Below are positions 43,161-55,894 of a stretch of DNA of 64,000 nucleotides, piece after piece; the first letter of the stretch is position 1; every line of letters starts with the position of its first letter. Under the pieces are notes generated by a model, which saw only the letters and a program-made list of their open reading frames with translations, ran no database searches and was not told the origin of the DNA. This DNA is from Margaritifera margaritifera (lineage: Eukaryota; Mollusca; Bivalvia; Unionida; Margaritiferidae), in the NCBI GenBank assembly GCA_029931535.1, contig JAQPZY010001664.1, forward strand, positions 7,474,001-7,538,000. Direction: 5' to 3'. The position numbers and the translations under genes were made by a program.

Positions 43161-44287
43161 CATGGAGATGCAGAGAACTCTGTAAATCAATTGACAAAAG
43201 AAGCTTTTGACTTTCTTGAGAGCAATGAAGACAATGAAGATTAAGATGTATTTTGATATATTGTGGCAGGGTAGATGTTTCCTACCTTAAAGATTCAGAA
43301 CTCCAAGGACTGCCCAGGAAGATTAATTTACTGATTGCCAGCATAAGAATGTAGATAATTGCTTTCTGTGAAGAGTTGGCTAAACACTCAATTATTGACC
43401 TGGGCTGGCACCGCCCTTAAAAATGAGCTTTTTTTTCCTTTTTGGAGTTAAAGAGAGAACTGCCAAAGGGATATTTAAGAAGAGAGACAAGTACCTATCT
43501 ATATTGTAAATTTAGGTATATTTTTGTTTTGGCCCTTCAGCCTGTTTTTCTTTTTGTACCTAGTTTTGTTACTTAAAATAAACGTCCATTTTATTGAAGA
43601 TGTGCATTAATGCTGACATGTCTTTACACAAAGCAATATCTATCAGTTGTTTGTGACATTCCTTCACATACCTGTGACATGTGATGTAAAGCATCATTAA
43701 AGAGCATTTAAAATAATTATTGGGAAGGATATGTTCAGTTTTGTGAACTTCAGAAGTACAAGTATTTCACTGGGACATTTTATAACCGATTATGAGTAAT
43801 GACACTAGAAGTAATGTATTTGCTTATCATGCACATCACAAAGGGTTAAATGTGAACTAATCAGGGGTTGGAACAGTTATCAGTATGTGGGTATACCTGA
43901 TGTTTTGCCTTTTAAAAGGTGGTACATGCAAATGTGATTTATGGGCCTATAAAATAGGTTATTTAACTGCATGTGGGCTGGAGCAGGGGGTAGGGTATAA
44001 CACTGCAGATTTCTCAGCTCACACAGGTTTTCTGAGGTGGCATCATCCAGATTCATTATCTTTAGACCCAGAGCTTCATTTTAAGTTATGTTCACAAATG
44101 TTGTAAGATGCTGGTTTGGGTACCTCGAAAATTACAAAAATTATGTGGGGTCTGCTGCTGTACTAGTGGTCACAGTGTTATCAGAGGTTATTTATCATAT
44201 TTAATCTTGAAAAGTATTCATTGCAACAGCTTGGACTTAAATTATACAAAACTTTGACAGTCTGTAATACAAGTGTCACATTTCTAG
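43161..44287. other. 3' flank of the pseudogene and intergenic sequence
   Basis: An AAAATAAAC polyadenylation-like signal lies near 43576. No other feature recognised; the 73-codon frame at 43885 is unremarkable. Confidence 0.45.
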
Positions 44288-44508
44288 TACTGTATATACT
44301 TGCCTATGTGTTGGGCTCTACTGCAGTCTGCATAGAGCCAGATCTGTTGTCACATCATGTGCCAGCAGATCTTGCTCTATGCAGTTTATTTGGATTACTT
44401 AGTAGAAAATATAACATAGACCCTGCTCTGCCAGGTCATTGTGTGATAGCAGATCAGGGTCTGTGTTATTTACAGTTGGCCCCAACTAGTATGTGAGAAT
44501 ATATAGTA
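44288..44508 (+). mobile_element. Palindromic MITE family (copy 2 of 3)
   Basis: TACTGTATATACTTGCC at the left and GAGAATATATAGTA at the right are imperfect inverted ends. Internal CTGCATAGAGCCAGATCT pairs with AGATCTTGCTCTATGCAG, a strong second palindrome. Shared words with 12657-12885 and 58896-59083 define the family. Confidence 0.75.
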
Positions 44509-44737
44509 CCTATACAAAGAGAGCGACTAAACCAGGCTTCACCTTCATAATAAAACTGTTCAGATTAATCATTTACTTGTCTTGAAACATCTCTTAGCTG
44601 ATGCTTCCATATAAAGAGCACCTGTTTATAATGACAACATTTCAGAACTCCTGTATTTACTAATATTATATTGCACTTTTATATAAAGGACACCTGCCAA
44701 AAGAACAACATTTTGTACAGTGGTAGCACCAGGCTTT

Positions 44738-44812
44738 TTTTTTTTTGGGGGGGGGGGGTCAATGTTCTTCAGAGGTGCCCTTACTACAGAGAAAGGTTTT
44801 TATTTCTGTTGC

Positions 44813-44846
<34 letters not shown>

Positions 44847-44859
44847 ACACACACACACC
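44738..44859. repeat. Poly-T/poly-G and 33-base poly-C with (CA)n
   Basis: A T run followed by an 11-base G run (44748-44758) lies 55 bp upstream of a 33-base C run (44814-44846) and (CA)n. The proline-rich frame over it is an artefact. Confidence 0.95.
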
Positions 44860-46394
44860 TAGATATAAGTTTTGTGAAGAATTGCACCCATTACACTAAG
44901 GTGAAAGTGAAATACTATGAAAATTTCAGCTGCAAGAAAGAAAAAAAAGAGTTCCCAATGTCACCTCCTTCGACTGGCAATTGTCCTCTCTCTCTCCCCC
45001 CCCTCCCCCCCCTTCTTGTGCTGCCACTGATTTTGTGGTCCATTGAGTATCCTTAATGACTGGTTTCACTTTACTGGGCTCAAAAACAGCTTTAGGAAAG
45101 TCAAATTGACAGACAAAAAAAGTTACATAATGTAATAATAAAAATGATTAGCCCATTCTGTATAATTTGAATAACTGCATTGCATTGATTCTGTTAAGAC
45201 TAGCTATTAAAATGTATCTGTTTATGGAAGATCTATTTATAAAGAAAATGGCATCTACATTCATAATAAAGTTTTTGTGAAATACTAGCATCTGAAGAAT
45301 GAATTCCAATTGAAACTTGAACATACAGTATTTGCACTTTCATGCTTGCATTATAGGTGATCACAGTATTAATTGTTTTTCCAAATAGACCTTAATGTTA
45401 ACATTTTGTTAACTAAATTTACTCTCTACCCTACTTTGGCATGTAGTTCATATACCATTTGTGAAATCCATCCTTGACTAACCAATTATAGTACTCCATA
45501 GCCCTTCAGAGAGATACATGTACTATGTAACTTCACCAGACTTAGACTGAGGTGAAGAATTAAAAAATTATCAAGGAATAAATTCTCACCTTGATATAAG
45601 TAATAAAAAATTCGCAACAAGTGAATTATCCAAAACTAAAAATGGATATGATTTAATGGTAGCTAAAGGACTCTGCTTTCTTCTAAGAATAACAACAGCT
45701 ACAGCTCATACAAAAAAAAAAAAAGCAACAACCCCCAGCAACAAAAAAGTCATATCTAGTCTCACCATTTTTTTCTGATTCTGGTGTTCCTTACATATTA
45801 AGCTCAACCCATTTCCCTATTTCACCATAATGTTTGTTCAACTTGCATTATTTTATTTACAAAATTCTTCATGATGTGAGGAATTACTCAGAGCATATGA
45901 AGTTACAATTTCAAATTTATAGATAATGAATATTGTTAGAATTAATGAAAGAAAATAAGTTCAGATTCATTTTTTAGACTGCTGAAATTTTGTTTGATGA
46001 CGAGATTGCTTTAAATTGCTTAATTTAGAATAACTTAATAGGTGGCACCTAAAAACTACTCTAACTTACAGGTTTTGGAAGTGAGAGTACAGCTAAGTCC
46101 CACCCCCTTCACCAGTTATGAGATACGGTGTAAATGTACTTTCACCATGGCAAGGTCATTGACACAGAGTGCAAATGGGAGGGATGGAAAGAGTTGAGAT
46201 AACACTAAAGCATTAATTCAGCCAGATAATATATCATAAACACATTTCATTAATGAAAAGGAAGTAACCCTAACTCTAACATCAAACTTGAATTAATTTA
46301 TTAAAAGACTATGTTAAGACATTGAGAGATAGAAGGGGGCAAGAGAGATGCATGAAATAAATACAATGATGAGAAAACACAATGACTTTGGTAT
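44860..46394. other. Intergenic stretch, no gene
   Basis: AT-rich with a C/T-rich run at 44990-45012; no repeat family or gene recognised. Confidence 0.5.
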
Positions 46395-47942
46395 TGTGGC
46401 GGATTACCCTCGTTACAAGGTGTCCGATTTGGTTGGTTATTATTATCTAGAGGATGATCAACCTCGTTATTGCCCGGATCGAGTAAATAATAAAATAAAT
46501 TATGAAATTTATAGATGGAATAAATAGAGATCTGAGCAGATTTATAGAACAGAATAACACGAGCCCCCATACCTGAAATATAACAATCTAATCAATTACA
46601 TAAAACAAATTGAGATAATACATTACATTCGGAAGATACACTTCTTTTTGAAATAAATCATTTACCGAATTTCATAACAAATATACTTATGTAAATAGCC
46701 GATCTGTTTAAAATGATAGAATTAGTTCATCATAGAATCGAGTGAACAATTGAAGTCATTGCCCTGCATAACCTGCTTATTGCTGGTCACTCCAAATTCA
46801 ATGCTGCTATCCGGTCAAGATTGATGTTCTCCCCTTTTTCCCTTCTCACTCTCTCTTATCTCGCCTCTTCCGGCCCTCAAACTTTGTGTGGGTAGGTAGG
46901 TAGGTGGATATGTTGATAGGTAGGTAGGTAGATGGATGGATGGAGCTATTTCCCCTTTCAAAATAAACAGAGAAGCAACCTAAATCTTCTATGAAATATC
47001 CTACTGGGAATAGAACATTACTCCACTCTCGTTACGTCATATATCGTCCTATCGGAATTCAGACAGATACCAAGGGCTATCTGGTCAGGCCAAACCTGGC
47101 AGACCATAAACAGACCTAGTTTCAGAAGATTAATGTACTTCCTAACGGCTATTTCATCACATTAACATCACACGAGACATAACAGTTTAAGTTCCCGTCT
47201 CAATTATACAAATGAATCAATGAAATTCACTTCATGGCTTAACTACATTAATTTCAGTGAATACTCACTCAAGTCTTTATCATACATGAAATCATCTAAG
47301 ACAACTTGTATCAAAAAAAGTAATGCATGATATTCTTAGAATACATGATTCCTATAACAATCAAGACAACGAATTCAGACAAATGAACAACAAAATAGTT
47401 ATACTCATATCAAGAAACTGATGTACGAATTTAAACAAATAAATTCAAACAAATTAATTATAATGATATCAACGAAAATGCATGAGATTGATGCAAATAT
47501 CTTGTGCTTTCGAGCCTCGCTCGCTTCTACCTCCAGAATTGTGTCCCTCAACTTCTAGAGACTGGTCACTTGAACAATTGTTTATATGAGAGAATTTCGC
47601 CCTATCCTCAAGAAGTCAAGATCTCTTCAGCCTTTCGCAGAAAAACTTAGACTGACTAAATTTTGCGATGGGAAATACTTAAAACATACAATTTTTGTCT
47701 GGGAAACACACCTTTTATTTAGCATAGCCAATCAGCTTAAACTTATCAACCGCCTTTTATAAATACACGCCCATCGTGGTCAGCGTAACCCTAGATTTTT
47801 TAATAGCCGATTCTGGAGAATTTCAAAAGATAATACTACTTCCACTTGCTTCTGCATCCTCTCAACTTTGACGTTTTTTTGATACGTAGACCTCCAAATA
47901 ATCTTACCGTTAGGGCTACAATGAAGGATTAATTAAGAATCA
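46395..47942 (+). mobile_element. Candidate LTR-like segment with promoter and primer-binding-like site
   Basis: A CCAAT box (47728) and TATAAATA (47758) are spaced as in a polymerase II promoter. 180 bp later CGCCCCCAACAGGGAC (47947-47962) resembles the tRNA-Lys-type primer-binding sequence of retroelements. A segment bounded by TG (46395) and CA (47942) would then be a long LTR. No second LTR, gag or pol is seen in the window. The boundaries are guesses and the whole call is tentative. Confidence 0.2.
46887..46942. repeat. GGTA/GGAT microsatellite
   Basis: GTAGGTAGGTAGGTGGA and GATGGATGGATGG units. Confidence 0.95.
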
Positions 47943-48411
47943 ATTTCGCCCCCAACAGGGACATTAAAACCATCGCAGTCTAGCGATTTAATACGGTACC
48001 TTTACTCATAAATCTAATTAATTGTTATCTGTGCTCTACCGAATACATCGACAGAAATTTGCACCATTACAGGTATCTTTTAATGAAATAACTTTATTTG
48101 TTTAACTTTTAGTGCCTATTTAAAAATCACAATCTGCAAATTTGAAAAGTGTGAAGATAAAGAATTTTAATATTTGGTTTAGACTTGTAAAAGGAATATG
48201 TGACACTGCATTCAGATTGAATTAACCTCTTGGAAGAACGTGTAAAATAGTCACCTAAAAATAGCTAAATTAATTAAAAAAAGCTTCAGTAGCCTCAGTT
48301 ACATGTACCAGTAAGAAGAAAATATCTGTACAAATCCATGCATAAATAATATCTCACAAAATTTACTTTCCAGTTATCTCCAACACAATTATTAATCCAT
48401 TGATTCAAGAG
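47943..48411. other. Intergenic stretch, no gene
   Basis: Contains the primer-binding-like sequence at its start and nothing else recognisable. Confidence 0.45.
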
Positions 48412-48672
48412 TACCGTAATGACGGTAAGTCTTGGGACACTCTAAGTCTTGGTACACCCTTAATTATTTTCAAAAGTAATTTTTTTTATGACCTATAAAA
48501 GTTGGGACACGAAGTTAAAGCAATTTTTTCATCTATTATAAGTCTTGGGACACCTAAAACATTTTTGTTTCTACTGATCGATCGGCGTATTTTATCGATC
48601 ATAACCTCATGTAAAGTAAACATGACTTCGTGGTTGTTAAGGGACCCTCATTTTGAATCATTACATGGAAAT

Positions 48673-48800
48673 GTTATAAATTATTATAATTTGTTTGAAG
48701 AGTCAATAAATATATTGAATTTTTATCTCTTTCCTTTTTGTTATAAATTATTATAATTTGTTTGAAGATTCAATAAATATATTGAATTTTTATCTCTTTT
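48673..48800 (+). repeat. 67-bp direct tandem duplication
   Basis: GTTATAAATTATTATAATTT ... GAATTTTTATCTCTTT occurs at 48673 and 48740, nearly identical. Confidence 0.95.
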
Positions 48801-50183
48801 CTTATTACATCTACCAAATAAAAATATGTATAATTTAATCAGCCGATGACAAGAATTGAGCATTAGTGGTATGTTATACCTAGTCAACAATAACTTCTCC
48901 CTTTTCTGCTCTAGTTTACTATTGTCAGTTTATGCATTATTGCATTAAATTTTCGAAAGTCACCTGTAAGTATTGGGGTTGTTTTCCCCTGAAAATGGAA
49001 ATACCTAATTCATTAAACTGTGATGCCAGTATGAGAACAACGAAAATAGTGTTTATTTCAACTCTCGCATTTATTGTGCGCATGTTTACATCATGGCGTC
49101 ACCACGTGTACATTGAAGATTTTATTTGTGATGAATGAAGTACAAACATTGGATTCGAATCATAGGCACCTCTGCACTCAACTTAAGTAATATCTCCAAA
49201 ATACGATAAAGAAGTTTAAGAAATAATGCTTTTAAAATAAAAAATCTGTGGTAGTTTGCTTTGATGTAAGCGACCTTAAATACGTTCATGTTTACTCAGC
49301 GACGTTAATCGTGCTAATATTACGCATTGGGAGCCAATCCACACATCAAAGTATTGGCATTGCCGCCGGACAAAATTCTTCTTTAACAATTAACTGGCCT
49401 GGATTGCTGTCGGAAAACAAAAGACAAATCCGCCAATTATAAGCAAAGGAGACGCCAAAACAACCAGCTTGCCAAAATCTAAAGTGGAATGAATAACGTG
49501 TGGAAAATTATCATTTTGTGAAGCCGAAACAAAAAACTAAAATGGATCAATGATGCTCTTAATCGATCTATATTCAGAATTTTAAAATATATTATGATCA
49601 TTCTTTCATGAATATATGACAGTTATTTAAATTTATGCTGGTTATATGCTTTATGTAAGTAAACATGCGTGCCTTTTCATATAGATTACATCACTTTGTA
49701 GGATCGCTTATATCACTGAAAAACAGGACGCGCGTGAATCCAAATATATGAAACAGTAATGAACGTGAAGCTGAAATATAATCTGGAAGAATGCAATTTG
49801 GTAGAAACGATGAATAAAGCAAAATCTGCATCAAATATTTTTGAAAATAAACAAGGATATTAGTGACGCCAAGTACGATTTGAACTGTTTTAAGTGCTGT
49901 ACACTATAGTACAGGTCTTCTGCTAAATGTAAGCGGCCCGTGAATTATGAAGTCTTTATTTACCTTTATTTTAAATCATGTTGGAGAAATCGGAAAATAT
50001 GCACATGCGAAATAATAACATAAAACAATCATAGTCGTTTATAACAGTTTATTTACGTGGTAATTGAACGAGCCGGTCACTTCTGTGTGACGTATGGCGA
50101 TGTTCCCAATTTTTTCTTTACATTTTTTTTGTTTGTCTACAAGTTTTGGGACACCGAAAATTTTATATATTTTACATGCATAT

Positions 50184-50233
50184 AAGTCTTGGGACACGAA
50201 AAAAAAAAATTATTTTTTCGTGTCCCAAGACTT
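50184..50233. repeat. Right-end hairpin of the TIR transposon
   Basis: AAGTCTTGGGACACGAAAAA pairs with TTTTTCGTGTCCCAAGACTT across a short A/T loop. Confidence 0.95.
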
Positions 50234-50474
50234 GCCGTCATTACGGGTAACCACTGCCTGTGTGTGTTTGTTCCATAGTTCCCTTGTGAGTGCATGTGCA
50301 TGTCCTGACATTCCTTTCATTCTTTGTGCATATCTTCCAAGTCCTTTCATTCTATTGAGTGCATTTTTTTTCCATCTTCCCATTGTTCTATAGCAATATT
50401 ATTCTATTCTGTTGTTCCGTGTTTTAATAACCACCTATATACAACAAGACCACGGGATTGCATGTTTCCTGCAG

Positions 50475-51402
50475 TTTTTAGGTCTACTGGTCATAGACCA
50501 GAAGAGCTTATGTGATGTTTATTTGTCAATCTGTCATCCATCATCCGTCCGTCTGTTAGCACAAGTTAGTTATTGCTACTCCTCATAAACTACTTGGAGG
50601 ATTGCCCTGAAACTTTACACACCCAATCATTTCATGATCTTGTTGGTCCTAAATGAAAATTGTGCTGCTTGGATATCCAATGTGGCCATTACAGCAGCCA
50701 TCTTGAAAGTATTGTTATTGCTACTCCTCCTGAACGGAAAGTCATATTGACATGGAGGTTTTTACCAGAAGACTTCTTATGATATCTAGTTGGTCCTAAA
50801 TGAAAATGGTGCCGATCTGATGTTTAATATGGTTGCCACAGTGGCCATCTTGAAAATCTTGTTATTGCTACTCCTCCTGAATGGATGGCATATCAAAATG
50901 GGGTTTTCACTAACAGACTTCCTATGATGTCTAGTTGGTGCTAAATAAAAATGGTGCAAACCTGATGTCTAATATGGTCACCATCTTGAAAATCTTGTTA
51001 CCAATTGCTACTACTCCTGAATGGATGGTCATATCAAAATGGGGTTTTCACTGAAAGACTTTTTATAATGTCTAGCTGGTCCTGAATGAAAATGGTGCTG
51101 ATCTGATGTCAAATATGGCTGCCACAATGAGCACAGTGAGCATTCACTTGAATGGATGGTTGTCTTAACATGGGCTTTATTACCAAAAGTCTTCTAATGG
51201 TGTCTAGTTTGCCTTAAATGAAAATGGTGCTGATCTTACAACTAATATGGCTACCACAGTGACTAATTTGAAAATATTGTTCAAGAATATCAGACGTGGT
51301 TTTAACACTGATCAGTTAAAAAGAAGAAATTGTCTTGCCTTAAATTCTAGGAAATTCTCTTTGGACAGTAGAGCATCATGCCTTTTGAGGGACTCTTGTT
51401 TA
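50475..51402 (+). mobile_element. Tandem-repeat element, complete left and right ends
   Basis: This copy has both ends: TACTGGTCATAGACCAGAAG and CGTCTGTTAGCACAAG at the left, and TTAACACTGATCAGTTAAAA ... GAGGGACTCTTGTTT at the right. Between them are about five ~145 bp monomers (GCCATCTTGAAA words near 50697, 50843, 50980). It is the reference layout for the copies at 3763, 8213, 17910 and 20585. No protein is encoded. Confidence 0.85.
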
Positions 51403-51650
51403 TTATGGTGGTCCCCCTCATGTGAGCCACCTCTTGTTATATACAGAAGGCCTCACAAGTGTAGTAGGTTCAGGTTAGAGGGACAACATGGTAGGAATGT
51501 ACAGTCAAATTTTGCTTATTCAGCACTAATCATTACCACTGAAAATGCCAGATAAAGACAAGTGTCAGATAAATGGATTCAGTTGATAAGTGAATTTTAC
51601 TAAATCCTTCCTATTTATGGCTTCATATAAAAGTGACTGACAGATGAATG
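51403..51650. other. Short spacer
   Basis: No feature recognised. Confidence 0.5.
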
Positions 51651-51843
51651 GTTTGGTTTGGTTTGGTATTTTTATTCACAGTAGCTTGGGTAGATGATAT
51701 ATAATGCAAGGCATTTGGAGTAAAGTGCCTTGCCCAAGGACAAAAACTCCATAGCCAACCCGGCTAATCACATGGTGGGATTCAAACCTGCACCCTTTTG
51801 ATTGTGAGACAGGCATGCTAACCATCGAGCCACTGTGACTCCC
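51651..51843 (-). mobile_element. tRNA-derived SINE, reverse orientation, (ACCAA)n tail
   Basis: On the minus strand: A-box TGGCTCGATGGTTAGCATGC, B-box GGTTTGAATCC, then the body words TTGGGCAAGGCACTTTA and an ACCAAACCAAACC tail. TTGGGCAAGGCACTTTA is, from memory, common in animal SINE bodies of the V/HE1 sort. It differs from the SINE at 12914. A target duplication is not obvious. Confidence 0.8.
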
Positions 51844-52869
51844 ATTGAGCAAATGGAGGTCAAATAAATGAAACTTAACTGTACCACTTGTAGAGTAGAA
51901 TCAGGTGGCTACTGTGCAACCTGTCTTAACAAGCCAGCTGAAAGAAGTGATAATTTTTGTGTTTCCTTTGAGGTGGATGTTGAAGGGAGGTTTCAATGGT
52001 TCCCCACTTATGAGGTCCCCTCAAGATATTTTATCCTCTGGTTATCCAAAAGCTGGTTTGTTAAGAGAGGTTATGCTGTATTCTTTCAGTATGTATATCT
52101 GACTATAGACCCAGATTGACATGATGCAAATGTGTTATAGTCAAATTATAACATGGATGATTGCATTGGCTTATACTTGGAATCTACATCCTGCCAGCAT
52201 TTACTGTTGGATTTGAAGCCAAGATTTGACTTGTTTGGTTAGATCAGGCTGTTTGATGGGAGGCAGATTCCCCTCAACTTGATCATCTGCTGGTTATAAT
52301 ACTATTTTTGACCTAGCAGGTGGTTGGTAAATTTTACTAATTACTGACACCTTTAAGTGATGGCAGAAATGGGATTGAAAAGCTTTCTAAGGATTGTAGT
52401 TGCAGAAGCTGGATGAATGGAATGTGATGTAGTTTGTTTTAGGATTGAAATATGAGGTTAAAAGAAGAAGGGTTGAACAAGGGTTTAAACATCACAATCA
52501 CTCTGACTGCATCAGAATGCAATTATAGGATGTTAAATCTCAAAAAAGTGTGATTGGTGTGATATAGTGATCGAAGATAGATATATTTCTCTTGAGTCTT
52601 GCGACAAATTTGACATCAGGGAATAATAATAATAATAATAATTAATGACTTAATTTAGCGAGGGTAACTCATTTAGCTACAGGAACTTGCCTACTTTGAG
52701 ACCCACTATTATATACAATATAGATGTGAATCCCGTTAAAATGCACTTATAACATGAATTCAAATATTACACAGTTCCATCATGGCTCCCAATATTTTTG
52801 AGTCCACATTAGTGGAAAGTGAGACAATGCAATTACTTTTACGACTTCGGCTGCAACAGAGGTAGTGGT
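51844..52869. other. Intergenic stretch, no confident gene
   Basis: Frame 51868-52119 has several cysteines but no domain I know. An (AAT)n microsatellite lies at 52623-52644. Confidence 0.45.
52623..52644. repeat. (AAT)n microsatellite
   Basis: AATAATAATAATAATAATAA run. Confidence 0.95.
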
Positions 52870-53400
52870 TTCAACAAAGTTTGTTAATGTTTTGGTCAAA
52901 ATTTTTCATTTGCTTTTATATCCTAATTACCATCATAGATTCTCATCATACTTGGCTTGAATCCCTATAAAACTAAGATAATTAATTCTGCAACATGCTT
53001 GCTTGCCCCTATGACCTTGGGGTCAAGGTCCCAGTCATAGAAAATTTGTATTATGGTTTTGGTTCACGTTTTTTCATTTCCTAAGCCCCTTGATGGATTT
53101 TCTTCATATATGAGATGAAACATTATGAAGCTAATTCAGTTTATCTGGTGATATGCACACTTGCCCCATTGACCTTGGGGTCAGGGTCACAGTCATAGAA
53201 AATTTGCATTAGGGTTTTGGATAAAGTTTTTCATTTGCTTATATTTCATAAATCCTTTGATGGATTTTGTTTGGATGAATCCTTATGAAGATAAGACAAT
53301 GCATTCTGTGACATGGTTGCTTAGCATTTTGACCTTGGGGTCAAGGTTATACACTTTATGACAATGCTTTGGTTGTTAGCTCAATAGACAGGTACTGGCC
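52870..53400 (+). repeat. Dispersed repeat with GACCTTGGGGTCAAGGT, three ~150 bp units
   Basis: TGACCTTGGGGTCAAGGT occurs near 53010, 53168 and 53330, each preceded by a TTGCTTGCCCC-like word and followed by CAGTCATAGAAAATTTG and a TTTTTCATTTGCTTA / GATGGATTTT block. A typical molluscan tandem dispersed repeat; no coding. Confidence 0.65.
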
Positions 53401-54671
53401 TTGTTGTTGTTTTAGATGTCCTATAATCCCTATTGTTATATAAATTGGCAGTTAGTACAATTAATACTATATGTTTCAGGGTTTGACTGACATTTTGTTT
53501 ATTCTACCCCACACATTCATACACTCATTCATGACATTTTCTATTATTTTCACTATACTGCCATTTGGTACATAATGTAGTTGGCAGCTATGAACCCTAG
53601 CCACTGCATTATAGTGTGATTCACCTGTGTTCAAACTATACAGCACAATATGATAAATTTGGCTTAACATTTAAGTATTGAGTCATTCTGAAAATTAAAC
53701 AGACTGTAAGGACCATACCACTTGCACATATATGTACATCAATCAGCACATAAACATATATAAAATATGTTGTATTGAAAATTTATGTTTGAAAAAAAAA
53801 TTTATAAGCAGAGAAAAGTCAGAGGCATTTATATTATTTAGAATTGTTTGACTGGCTTATGATTTCTTCTTATTGAGACATTGATTATGAAAAGGAATTG
53901 TTAGGTGCCTGCCTTATGTCACCTGGAATGTTCCATACCAAAAGACCATTATGTTACAAGCTTTTTTGTAAACAATTCCTTCTTGATTTTAGTACTGTGT
54001 AATTTTTACTTGCAACAGTTCATTCATTTGTAAGACCATCAGATTTCCCTTGGTAATACATATTGTTTAGATGGACAGGAATGGCTTTTCTGGACACTTG
54101 ATAGATACATTTGGCCTTTCTAAGGAATAATCTTTAATGGATTGGTAAAATTCAGACATAATTCATTGCATCCTGAAAATTGTAAGTTGATCTTAAATTA
54201 AATGACATAGCCTCTTTTGAAGTTTGAAAAGTTTTCTAATGTTTGAATTAAAGGTATTATCCCAAGTTACATTACAATAGTTTCATTACAATAGTCCAAA
54301 TATGAATAGTTACAGTAATCCAAATATGAATATAACTTTTATAAAAGAAGATCCTGTGCTGAAAAAAAAAATCAATGTTTTGATTTTCTTAAGTAGTTAA
54401 GGATACAAATTTATCTTTTTTGAAACATGGTTAATGCAAATAGATTGTTAACTACAAATACACCAAGAAATTTATAATGATAAGGTTCACATTGTTAAAC
54501 AGAACTTGGATTTTTTTGCTATCTTGCCTTGCTCTTTTTTGTGTTGTTTATAGTAGGGGTTTGTTATTTTTCTTCATGCTTTTTTCCTTGCATCATATTC
54601 TTCAAGTCTGTGAAGAGCATCTTTTAAGTTGTTTTCCAGTTCAGTTTTGGTTTTACATGAATCAGATAGTG
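53401..54671. other. Intergenic stretch, no gene
   Basis: AT-rich, with a repeated AATCCAAATATGAATA near 54290-54325; short frames without motifs. Confidence 0.5.
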
Positions 54672-54982
54672 CAGGTGTCGGCCAAATGTGTCTCAGTACA
54701 GAACAAAATATGGCTCTTTTGTCATCCCTAACATACACAACATTTTTTTAATTAAAATTAAAATTAATTTAAAAAAATAAAAAATGATTAATTACTTACG
54801 TCAATTCGGTCTTTTTGTTGCTTTCTTTTCTTATATTATTAATCAACATGTTTAATATCAATAATGTTAAATTGTATACTGTCAGTTACAAGTGGGCTTT
54901 CTTATATTTGCTCTTTGTTGATCTCTTTGTTTGCTCCGAATTGTGATGTAGCTCTTTAAGTATAAACGGTTGCCGACCCCTG
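54672..54982 (-). mobile_element. hAT-type MITE, 311 bp, reverse copy of 27654-27988
   Basis: Ends CAGGTGTCGGCCAAATG and CGGTTGCCGACCCCTG; the interior is the reverse complement of the earlier copy (ATTAATCAACATGTTTAATA). Flanks AGATAGTG and AGATAATT share six of eight bases, a worn target duplication. Confidence 0.85.
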
Positions 54983-55894
54983 AGATAATTTATTGTCATC
55001 TGAATTTAGGTCAGTGGAAGAAATTGAATTTCCTGTCTTCTGGGGTAAGTTATTAATAAATAGAATGGATAACAGTGGTCCAATGATGTGTCCTGGAGAA
55101 AACACCTGAGTGAAACTGGTTTTAATCCATAGAACCTTTAGTTTATGTAGTTTTCTAAGACGTCATAATTTTCCTATTATAATTAGACCATGTTAGATTA
55201 CTATAAGCCCATTCCCCAATTTTACAAAAGTTTTCCCCCTGCCCCCATCCCCATCCCCCCCCCCCCCCTCAACAATATTGTAAAGTGATCCCCATGGCTT
55301 ATTGTAGTCAATATACATGTACTACTTTATCAAATTAATATTGATATTGTAATTAAGAGATTTAGGTGTCTTGATGTACATGTTCAGCTTACCTGCACAA
55401 GTAAATGTTGGCTTTTGCTTTCAAACAGATGGGAGGTAGTCTCTTAATTTAGGTGTCTGCTGAACAGAGATTCAGCTTACTGTTTGAAAAAACTCTGGCT
55501 GTTTTTGTTAATCGGTTTAAGTGGAAAGAAATCTTGCTGTTGAGCCAGGTTTTTCATCCAGTTTAGTAAGTAAATGGTAATTTCTTCCTACACTCCAAAA
55601 CTAACCCAATTTTAGAATGTCTGTTCTTGGGCACTTTCAGTATGTAATAAATAAAAATGTATAATTGTCATCTGGGATTCATCAATCCTATAGGCATGGG
55701 CTGTTTGTATGCCAGTAAAAGACATGAGCTAAGTTGTGGTATACAGTCTTATATAACATGCTCATCATTTAATCGTAACTGAGGGAAGTGTGGGGACATG
55801 CTGTTTTGCTACAAATATAGGTAGTTTAGTAAAGTACATGTAGATATTTGCTAACTTACAACAGGGTTTTTAATATCATTCAATCTTGTGATCT
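54983..55894. other. Intergenic stretch, no gene
   Basis: A C-rich run lies at 55240-55269; no other feature. Confidence 0.5.

Larger units (their letters stand above)
48412..50249 (+). mobile_element. 1.8 kb TIR transposon (CCGTAATGACGG ends), unassigned
   Basis: Left TACCGTAATGACGGTAAGTC and right GACTTGCCGTCATTACGGGT are inverted repeats continuing into TTGGGACAC (about 28 bp). TA flanks both ends, suggesting a TA target. The motif AAGTCTTGGGACAC or close variants recurs at 48427, 48448, 48497, 48540, 50141 and 50184, as subterminal binding-site-like repeats. The right end forms a 50-base perfect-stem hairpin (50184-50233). The interior has only short frames (48932-49138, 49248-49442) that I do not recognise, and a 67 bp direct duplication at 48673. 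It is probably non-autonomous, superfamily uncertain. Confidence 0.75.

Noticed and set aside
44671..45056. Proline-rich protein frames
   Set aside because: The proline run is simply the translated 33-base poly-C tract.
51868..52119. Cysteine-containing frame as a zinc-finger gene
   Set aside because: Cysteine spacing fits no known finger, and two overlapping frames are equally open.
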